From contig JBFMBS010000003.1 in NCBI GenBank assembly GCA_040755055.1, forward strand, positions 1-64,000: DNA of 64,000 nucleotides, read 5' to 3'. Both the position numbers and the translations under genes were made by a program. Source of the stretch: DYJK01 sp040755055 (GTDB taxonomy: Bacteria; Bacteroidota; Ignavibacteria; Ignavibacteriales; Melioribacteraceae). Below are positions 1 through 6,062 of this stretch, one piece after another. Within the stretch, counting starts at the first letter, position 1; every line of letters begins with the position of its first letter. The notes under the pieces were generated by a model, which worked only from the letters and a program-made list of their open reading frames with translations, searched no databases and was not told the DNA's origin.

Positions 1-124
1 TACTCACTGAAGCAGACAACACTATTTCAAAGAACTAATTGTTTCCGTAAAAAGAATTATTTATCAAAAAAAACACACAATACTTAAAAATATGTTTTAC
101 TAACTGTATTTTTCAGATGGTTCT

Positions 125-160
125 ATTAAACTATCGCGCTATTTCTTCTTCCGGAAGATT
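125..160. repeat. Direct repeat copy A (3' of GWxTD gene)
   Basis: Two 18-bp blocks stand side by side here: attaaactatcgcgctat (125-142) and ttcttcttccggaagatt (143-160). Both recur exactly at 2868-2885 and 2945-2962, where 59 bp separate them. The second block contains the palindrome tcttccggaaga. The copies bracket the precursor gene and the GWxTD gene. I see nothing else in bases 1-159. Confidence 0.8.
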
Positions 161-2328
161 TATTCATTTTTCCATTTTATTAATGTTTTGCTACTTGTTT
201 CTTTTTCTTTTACTTTATCTTTTATTTTAATTTCTATTTCATAATCTCCACTTTCATATTTGCCCATATCCATCTGGAAATAAATTTGAGGATCACGTTC
301 TAATGTTTTGTAGTTGGATGTTAGTGCGATCTTTTCACCACGGCTTCCTAATCCCACTATATCAAGTAGATCATTCAATATCGTGTTATCACCTACTTTT
401 TTTATTGTCAACTGTTGTTCAAAGTCTGTTAACTTATCAGCACCAAAATTCAGATTATAGACCTCATAATAAAGAAATATGGGGTTATCGTTATCAAAAG
501 TTTTGTACGCAGTGGGAAGAACATAATAGTTGTTTCTCTCGAAGCCGCCATTCTGTTTTTCTCCTATTTCTACTTTTGATGCAGCGACCAAATCACTTAT
601 GTTCAACTCGTTACCGGAAAAGTCACGCACAATATATTTACCATGGTATGCCGTCACTCCTTTATCTTTCTTACGCATCATTTCAAATGCAAGATTGCCG
701 CTTAACGGCTTTAGTGTTATCTCCAAAGTATTCACCATTTTATCCGATGATTTGTTAAGGGTTGTAATTGTCTTTTTGTTTTCAATTTTTTTATTGAAGT
801 TACCATCAAACATAAACAAGCCGACTTCACAACCTTCCTCAAATTTATCTTTCGTTGTTAGTGAATCAGTAAAATCGATTTCATAGGAAAGATAAACAAC
901 TGTTTGAGATTTGTTCTTTGAAGCAAATTGGTATGTCTGATAGCTTAAATCAAATATGGGACCTTCGAATTTCGGGTAGTACTCGTCTGGATTCTTCTCA
1001 CGCAAAGTGATAACTTCTTCATGAGTATTCATCGGTACAATCGCATTCCAAGGTTGGGCAAAATAAAATACATTATTTCTTCCCGGATCAATAAAAGCAA
1101 AAATCATTTCGGGATAGTACCATACTTCAGTTATCGGCTTTGAACTTGACGGATCATCTATCTCTTGTGTATAGCGGATAACCTCATTGGGTCTGCCATA
1201 TCGAATAAAAACTTCACCGCGATCAGTCCGCCATCCATCTATTTTTTGATGAGGGTTGCCGAAAAAAAGATTTGTATAAGCTACCCGGAAATAATGTTCA
1301 AGCAAACGTTCGTTTTCTGAAGATAGAAGAAGAGGATCATTTACTTTCCAAAAATGCATTATTTGAGCACTTATTTTTTTTTGATTCATCAAAGAAATTT
1401 CATTTCCATATTTGGATTTCAAAAGAAGTCTTGCACTGTTAACTGCAAAATTTTCTTTTTCATCCGCGGGCATAAGTGAAAGTGCTGTTTCAAATTCTTT
1501 TGCCGACAAAACAAGCTCGTTATTCAAATAATACAAAACAGCGAGACAAAGCCGGGCATCTTTTGAGAGATCTTTTTTGCTATCTACATTTTCCCACGAC
1601 TGCAAAACATGAGATACAGTATTGTTATAAATGTTCAGTTTGCTGATGTCGATAAATGCTTTTTCAGAAATCGTATCATTACTTGCAACTCTTTTCAAAT
1701 ACTTTTCTGCATCCACATAATCATTATTCGCTATCTCTTCAAAACTGAGAAACGGGAAATTCCCTCTTTCATTATTAAACTCATTTTCTTTATCGTAAGC
1801 CAAAGTGCTTCTTCCACCGTACTTTAAATTTTTTTCGAGAGGACTCATCGCTTTATTAAGAGAGCCGACTTTTACACCGGAGTTTTTTGTCCCAAGAAAA
1901 TCTTCCGTTTTAAGTCTACCAAGATTGTATAGTGCTTCAACATTATTACTGTCGATCTCAAGCACTTTTTTTAATTCACTGAATGCGGCTTCACGTTCAT
2001 CAAAATAAAGTCTGCCGGCATAGTAAAGTTCTTCTCTGATTTTTGCCGAGAGAAGTAGATAATCAACTTTAGCTGGCTCTATCAATAGTGCTTGGCGGAT
2101 ATTATCCAAAGCCTTCTGAAGGCTGGATAGTGTTTTGTTTGAGAAATTGTTTCGGGCTGATTCAAAAAAATTCAGCGCTGTTTTTTTCTTAGTTGAATCG
2201 CTCTCAAAAAAATCTGTAAGCTTAGTAAAGCCCGATTCTACTATTATTGGTTCAAATACACCACACCAATATTTCGGTGTACTTATTAAAGTAACTAGTA
2301 CGATTATCAATAATACATAATATTTCAT
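160..2328 (-). CDS. GWxTD domain-containing secreted/lipid-anchored protein with TPR-like region
   Basis: The protein has about 722 residues. The start is taken as the ATG at 2328, preceded by a good GAGGAAA Shine-Dalgarno; an in-frame TTG lies six codons upstream. The N-terminus is a hydrophobic export or anchor segment (MKYYVLLIIVLVTLIST). Residues about 60-130 read as TPR-like helices (EALYNLGRLK). The family signature GWRTDRGEVFIRYGRPNEV lies near residues 364-382 and is followed by a beta-rich C-terminal half. GWxTD proteins are common in Bacteroidota and Acidobacteria but have no firm biochemical role. This gene lies 150 bp downstream of the lanthipeptide precursor on the same strand, past a terminator hairpin, so it may belong to the cluster (export, immunity or processing are guesses) or only be its neighbour. 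Confidence 0.85.
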   Translation of the reverse strand: MKYYVLLIIVLVTLISTPKYWCGVFEPIIVESGFTKLTDFFESDSTKKKTALNFFESARNNFSNKTLSSLQKALDNIRQALLIEPAKVDYLLLSAKIREELYYAGRLYFDEREAAFSELKKVLEIDSNNVEALYNLGRLKTEDFLGTKNSGVKVGSLNKAMSPLEKNLKYGGRSTLAYDKENEFNNERGNFPFLSFEEIANNDYVDAEKYLKRVASNDTISEKAFIDISKLNIYNNTVSHVLQSWENVDSKKDLSKDARLCLAVLYYLNNELVLSAKEFETALSLMPADEKENFAVNSARLLLKSKYGNEISLMNQKKISAQIMHFWKVNDPLLLSSENERLLEHYFRVAYTNLFFGNPHQKIDGWRTDRGEVFIRYGRPNEVIRYTQEIDDPSSSKPITEVWYYPEMIFAFIDPGRNNVFYFAQPWNAIVPMNTHEEVITLREKNPDEYYPKFEGPIFDLSYQTYQFASKNKSQTVVYLSYEIDFTDSLTTKDKFEEGCEVGLFMFDGNFNKKIENKKTITTLNKSSDKMVNTLEITLKPLSGNLAFEMMRKKDKGVTAYHGKYIVRDFSGNELNISDLVAASKVEIGEKQNGGFERNNYYVLPTAYKTFDNDNPIFLYYEVYNLNFGADKLTDFEQQLTIKKVGDNTILNDLLDIVGLGSRGEKIALTSNYKTLERDPQIYFQMDMGKYESGDYEIEIKIKDKVKEKETSSKTLIKWKNE

Positions 2329-2443
2329 AACAGTAAATTTCCTCAAATAAATATTTCTTCAAGACTACCAAGAATTAATTTACTTTTTTCAATCATCAAA
2401 TCATATATCTTTATAAGCATATATTAAATACAATTCAAGAAAA

Positions 2444-2470
2444 GGATTCCCGTCATAAAGACGAGAACCC
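2444..2470 (-). terminator. Intrinsic terminator after the lanthipeptide precursor
   Basis: On the minus strand an 11-bp stem with two wobble positions (GGGTTCTCGTC ... GACGGGAATCC) is followed by TTTTCTT, 9 nt after the precursor stop codon. It would set apart an abundant precursor message from the GWxTD gene downstream. Confidence 0.6.
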
Positions 2471-2478
2471 ATGAATTA

Positions 2479-2691
2479 TCAGCAGAATGGCATTGTGCTA
2501 CAAGCAATAAAACACGTGTTCGCATCGCACGATTGCCACCAGGTACCTCCCGGAGGACAATTTGTACCCCATTCGGTTTCAACCGGTGGTTCTTCTTGAG
2601 CAATCACTGTTCCCTTCAGCTCTTTGTTTTCTGTTTTTGTTTCAAACGATTCTACCTTGATCTCATCAAGGTTTAATTTTAGCTTTTTCAT
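2479..2691 (-). CDS. lanA: Class I lanthipeptide precursor, pinensin-type leader
   Basis: The product is a 70-residue peptide. The leader MKKLKLNLDEIKVESFET has the LNLD-x-x-KVESF pattern of the pinensin-type precursors of Bacteroidota, followed by a GTVIAQ stretch like the GTV-x-A segment typical of that leader group. The C-terminal half is core-like, with cysteines at 45, 55, 60, 64 and 70 and Ser/Thr at 43, 50, 54, 59, 65 and 66, enough for several (methyl)lanthionine rings. There is no GG cleavage motif. The start has a strong AAGGAG ribosome site. The gene lies downstream of lanB-lanB-lanC on the same strand with its own 5' region and terminator, as expected for a precursor made in excess. 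Where the leader is cut cannot be read from the sequence. Confidence 0.88.
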   Translation of the reverse strand: MKKLKLNLDEIKVESFETKTENKELKGTVIAQEEPPVETEWGTNCPPGGTWWQSCDANTCFIACSTMPFC

Positions 2692-2867
2692 AAAAAGCTC
2701 CTTCTTTGTTAATAATTGCCTATCCCAACCCTTCCCTATGGGAAGGGCAGAAAAGCAATCTTTGTTAATAATATGTTTTGTTAGTTATTACTGCTGTTAC
2801 ATATTATTTTTCGTTGGTGGCGGTCGCCGGGTTGTCCGGCATCTTCCCACTAAGGTGGGATGTTTTA

Positions 2868-2962
2868 ATTAAACTATCGCGCTATGTTCTCCTCTAATGA
2901 TTCCATCTTTTTATAAAGCTGGAATCGGTTTAGCGGAGTTATGTTTCTTCTTCCGGAAGATT
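2868..2962. repeat. Direct repeat copy B (upstream of lanA)
   Basis: This copy carries the same two 18-bp blocks as 125-160, attaaactatcgcgctat (2868-2885) and ttcttcttccggaagatt (2945-2962). They are split by a 59-bp segment that contains a gattcca-xxx-tggaatc hairpin (2899-2926; 11 of 12 stem positions paired). Confidence 0.8.
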
Positions 2963-2968
2963 GTTTTC

Positions 2969-3063
2969 AATGCTTCCAGCTTTCTGATTGCAAAACAACA
3001 TCACAATTGTTTCATAAATCTGCTTTCTTGAAGAATTGCCGCTCAACTAAAGCTGGAAGCATT
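2969..3063 (-). repeat. 15-bp inverted repeat forming a large stem-loop just 3' of the tRNA-like gene
   Basis: The arms aatgcttccagcttt (2969-2983) and aaagctggaagcatt (3049-3063) are perfect reverse complements separated by 65 nt. The loop contains smaller pairings (AAACAA/TTGTTT, TTCTT/AAGAA). The 3049 arm and its flank also resemble 2916-2937 as a diverged direct repeat (aaagctggaa-tc/gc...ttag-c/t-gg). A processing signal, a small structured RNA or a repeat element are all possible. Confidence 0.6.
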
Positions 3064-3067
3064 TTAG

Positions 3068-3139
3068 TGGCGCGCGGTGGAATTGGACCACCATCTCCGC
3101 TCTGAGGAAGCGGTATCCTAACCGTTAGACGAACACGCC
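3068..3139 (-). tRNA. Divergent tRNA-Glu (anticodon CUC)-like gene overlapping the lanC 3' end
   Basis: The minus strand folds into a full 72-nt cloverleaf: a 7-bp acceptor stem (GGCGTGT with GCGCGCC, two G-U pairs), U8, D arm GTCT-AACGGTTA-GGAT with G18G19, a 5-bp anticodon stem CCGCT/AGCGG, a 4-nt variable loop AGAT and a 5-bp T stem GGTGG/CCACC. CCA is not encoded. The anticodon loop TCCTCAG gives CUC (Glu). It keeps U11-A24, U13-G22, A46, absence of base 47, C36 and A37, features known to matter for E. coli GluRS. It departs from elongator tRNAs at position 33 (C instead of U) and in the T loop TCCAATT (C55 instead of U). Its first 22 nt are the last codons and stop of lanC. It could be a dedicated glutamyl donor for LanB, a degenerate ordinary tRNA or an integration remnant. 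Confidence 0.65.
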
Positions 3140-5109
3140 TTTTCTCTAATTGTTATTTTGATCAGCCCTCCTTTGTAAGCGTTTATCAACTGTTCTTTAA
3201 TTTTCTGTCGCAACAAATCTGTTTGAGCGAATTCAATTTCAAAAAGCGAACTCACTTCACTCACTATCTCATCAAAAGATGAATTCTTCTTTATGCAAAA
3301 AAGAATGGTGTAAAAAAACGGATTAATACGAAAAGATTCTATTTTATTATTGCTTCGCATCAGTAAAAAATACTGTTCGTCTTCTTCAGGATTTGCTAAA
3401 ATGTTTTCAGCAGAACTTTCACTGCTCCAATTATATTTTTGAACCAGCAATTCACAGTATTCATCCAAAGCAAATTCAAGGTTACAATTGTCTATCTGAA
3501 ACTCGGAAGGCATATTTAATTTCTTGAGAAACTCTTCTGAAAAATCTTTTATCTGCAGCGTCTTCAAATACTTTTCTTTTTCGATAAGAAAATAATCGGA
3601 AAGTTTTTCCTTTAATTCGTCTTCACAATCTGCAATGTAGTTTTCAATCTTTACGAAAATTTTTTCCACATCTGATTTCCCGCCGATAAAATTTTTATTC
3701 TGTTCAAGAATTAATCCCTTCTTATTTTCTATCGTGTCTATCGCTGCAATGATGTTCTTAAAATAAATATCTACATAATTCTTTCGAAAAGATAAAGCAT
3801 CTTTTTGTTCCGTTTCTATTTTTCTTGCCTTTGCATGCAATGAAAGAGCAGATAAAGTTTGTGTATCAAAAAGCCGTAATAAAAACAAACCGATACCGGC
3901 TTCGCCAAGCATTAAACTCGGATCAGAAACGGAACCCATTGTTCCACAAGCCCATGGTAAATTTTTGTTTTCAAATCTATCGATTCCTTCCAAAGCTTTT
4001 TGCAATGCTATTTCAAGAAATCCTTTATCGCCCAAAATTTTTGAACCGGTTAAAAGTGTTTCCGCATTTCCCAAAAAACCATGACAGAGGGAATAATTTC
4101 CTTCCGTAGTTTTGAGCGATTGTATTGTTCCTTCGCACGCATTAAGACTTTCTTTAAGATATGTTTCATTGCCGGTAAGTTCATACGCGCGCAATCTTGA
4201 CAAACCTATTCCGGGAGAACCGTGACACCACGCTGACATATATCTTATTTGGTATGGCAGTAGTTCGTTTTTTTGAATAGCTTCTTTTAATTCTTCAAGC
4301 CGGTTGTAATGAACATACTCGGATAGTTCGTTGTAACGGAAATCGGACCAGTTTTTATTTTCCTCACTATAAAATTGTCTTTCGTAAAGGAATGCTTGTT
4401 CGGCAGCATAGAGATAATAGTTAGAGTTAGTTAGGTTATAAAGTTCAAGAAAAGCATGTCCAATACCTGAAGCACCGTGAGCATATCCGCACAAATTTCT
4501 GTAATTGGTATTTCCACTTCCCCAAGACCATCCATGGGGTTCTTTTTTTGCTTTTTGAATTAGTGGCTCCGCTAAATTCAAAGATATGTTTAACGCTGCA
4601 TCATTATCAGTAACCTCATATATCTTCAAAAGAGGTTGTATCGCTCCACCGGCACCGCCGATTACATCAAGTCCGTAATCCTCAAATTCTTTTCCTAACA
4701 GCGGTTCAAGAATCTGCAAACCCTTGCTTTTGTAATCATCTCGTTCAAGATATTTTCCCGAGATAACAAAGGCGTAAGCAATGCCAACACGCCCACTATG
4801 AAATCCAAAACTGTTTAACGGAAGTTTTTTTACCTCATCGAAAGAATTATTTAGCGCTCCTGATAATACCTTTAAATATTTTTTATCCCCGGTTATTCTA
4901 AAAATTTCTGCTAGAAAAAGTGCAATACCGGCAGTCCCTGAATAAACCATTCCGCCGGCATTTTCCCATTTACCTTTTCTTAGTTTAGGCATTGAAAGAT
5001 CAGGTGCAAAAATCTCCCATGTACATTTTTCGGTGTTCCAAATAGTTTTATTCAAAATTCTGTCAGCAATCTTAACCGCCGCTTCTAAGAAGATTTGTTT
5101 TTCATTCAT
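3118..5109 (-). CDS. lanC: LanC-type lanthionine cyclase with C-terminal extension
   Basis: The cyclase adds precursor cysteines to dehydrated Ser/Thr to make (methyl)lanthionine rings; it is a zinc enzyme. The LanC barrel covers residues 1 to about 410 and contains GTAGIA, HSGRVGIAYA, AHGASGIG (His near 211), WCHGSPGIG (Cys near 294) and CHGFLG (Cys/His near 342-343), so the zinc ligands and catalytic His are present. The start is taken as the ATG at 5109, 10 nt after the upstream stop; a TTG at 5130 would overlap it. At 663 residues the protein is about 250 longer than classical LanC. The extra part is helical and ends (about 580-655) in a fold-like pattern resembling PqqD/RRE peptide-binding domains. 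The final codons lie inside the tRNA-Glu-like gene. Confidence 0.9.
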   Translation of the reverse strand: MNEKQIFLEAAVKIADRILNKTIWNTEKCTWEIFAPDLSMPKLRKGKWENAGGMVYSGTAGIALFLAEIFRITGDKKYLKVLSGALNNSFDEVKKLPLNSFGFHSGRVGIAYAFVISGKYLERDDYKSKGLQILEPLLGKEFEDYGLDVIGGAGGAIQPLLKIYEVTDNDAALNISLNLAEPLIQKAKKEPHGWSWGSGNTNYRNLCGYAHGASGIGHAFLELYNLTNSNYYLYAAEQAFLYERQFYSEENKNWSDFRYNELSEYVHYNRLEELKEAIQKNELLPYQIRYMSAWCHGSPGIGLSRLRAYELTGNETYLKESLNACEGTIQSLKTTEGNYSLCHGFLGNAETLLTGSKILGDKGFLEIALQKALEGIDRFENKNLPWACGTMGSVSDPSLMLGEAGIGLFLLRLFDTQTLSALSLHAKARKIETEQKDALSFRKNYVDIYFKNIIAAIDTIENKKGLILEQNKNFIGGKSDVEKIFVKIENYIADCEDELKEKLSDYFLIEKEKYLKTLQIKDFSEEFLKKLNMPSEFQIDNCNLEFALDEYCELLVQKYNWSSESSAENILANPEEDEQYFLLMRSNNKIESFRINPFFYTILFCIKKNSSFDEIVSEVSSLFEIEFAQTDLLRQKIKEQLINAYKGGLIKITIREKACSSNG

Positions 5110-5119
5110 AGCAGTTTTC

Positions 5120-6058
5120 TCATTTAACAAAATTTTCTACTTCTATACCTTTGAATATTAAATGTGCTAAATATGCTTCTTCTTGAATTGTAATACCTAG
5201 ACGATTATTCATCATGTGCAGATAGCTTGGAATAATAAATGATAAACAAGTTTCCCAATTTTCAACCGGATTCTGCAGTATTAATACGCCCTTGTTTACA
5301 CAAAGACTTCTCAATTTTTTAGCAACGGTTTCAAGATTTTTAGAATAATTATTGAGAGGATAAGGCAATTCTTCACCTTCTGTTAAAAATGCCCAAATTG
5401 AGTTAACCAATTCAATCAGTTTTTCGGATTGAGTGTTGAACCCGGTGTCAAAACACTCTACCCATGCTTCGTGATATTTTTCTTCTTTTGCTATAGCTTT
5501 CAAATAACCCGAGGAATAACTCGCAACAAGTTTAGCAGCTTTTTCTTTATCACCACCATAAAATCTCTGTAATAGAATTACCATTAATGCCAACCCTTTG
5601 CCCAATCTAGATGCTTTATCACCTCTACTCAACAATTTTATTATTTCAATTGCGGTTTCGCTCGAATAGTAAAAAAACTCTTCTGCAATCTTTATTGCTT
5701 CCTCTCCTCCGTATCTTTTATATTCAGGTTCATATGGAACCCATCTAACAAAAAATTTTTCATCATTCCCTTTATTGTTTGCAATAAAAACAGCTAACTT
5801 TTTCTTAACTGAATATTCAAAGTATGGTTTTAATTCTACTTTAAGTTTTTCCGGATCACCTAAGAATCTTATCCTCAAATGGGAACCTGAATCTGAATAC
5901 CTGATAAAAAAATATTTTTCAAAATATTTTTGATTTTCTTTATCCCCAATAAATGGCGCTAATATATCTCGGATTACGTCATCACAATAATCACTATAAA
6001 TGTTGCCATCGAAATAAACATATACACTCAGCCAGTATTCTTTATAATTTGATGTCAT
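5120..6058 (-). CDS. lanB: Lantibiotic dehydratase, glutamate-elimination half (SpaB_C-like)
   Basis: The protein has 312 residues. It begins YKEYWLSVYVYF and has FIRYSDSGSHLRIRFLGDPEKL near residues 48-70, the RY-D-x-G-x-HLR-RF signature of the elimination domain of LanB and thiopeptide dehydratases. It would remove glutamate from glutamylated Ser/Thr to leave Dha/Dhb. The ATG at 6058 follows the stop of the upstream lanB half by 4 nt, which suits translational coupling; a more upstream in-frame start at 6115 would overlap that gene by 53 bp and is less likely. Together with the gene at 6063 it makes a split LanB, as I recall for pinensin biosynthesis. Confidence 0.85.
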   Translation of the reverse strand: MTSNYKEYWLSVYVYFDGNIYSDYCDDVIRDILAPFIGDKENQKYFEKYFFIRYSDSGSHLRIRFLGDPEKLKVELKPYFEYSVKKKLAVFIANNKGNDEKFFVRWVPYEPEYKRYGGEEAIKIAEEFFYYSSETAIEIIKLLSRGDKASRLGKGLALMVILLQRFYGGDKEKAAKLVASYSSGYLKAIAKEEKYHEAWVECFDTGFNTQSEKLIELVNSIWAFLTEGEELPYPLNNYSKNLETVAKKLRSLCVNKGVLILQNPVENWETCLSFIIPSYLHMMNNRLGITIQEEAYLAHLIFKGIEVENFVK

Positions 6059-6062
6059 ACCG

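Larger units (their letters stand above)
2692..3067. other. Intergenic region between lanA and the tRNA-like gene: hairpins and repeats
   Basis: No gene is seen in these 376 bases. They hold a perfect 8-bp hairpin (2729-2747, cccttccc/gggaaggg), a repeated tttgttaataat (about 2705 and 2761), a tcccac/gtggga hairpin (about 2844-2860), direct-repeat copy B (2868-2885 and 2945-2962), a 28-nt hairpin (2899-2926) and a 15-bp inverted repeat (2969-2983 with 3049-3063) that ends next to the tRNA-like gene. The lanA promoter must lie here, but no clear TAnnTTTG box was found for it. Confidence 0.7.

Noticed and set aside
2969..3063. Inverted repeats near lanA considered as a CRISPR remnant or IS ends
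   Set aside because: Only two arms with a single spacer, no transposase frame, and no regular repeat-spacer pattern.
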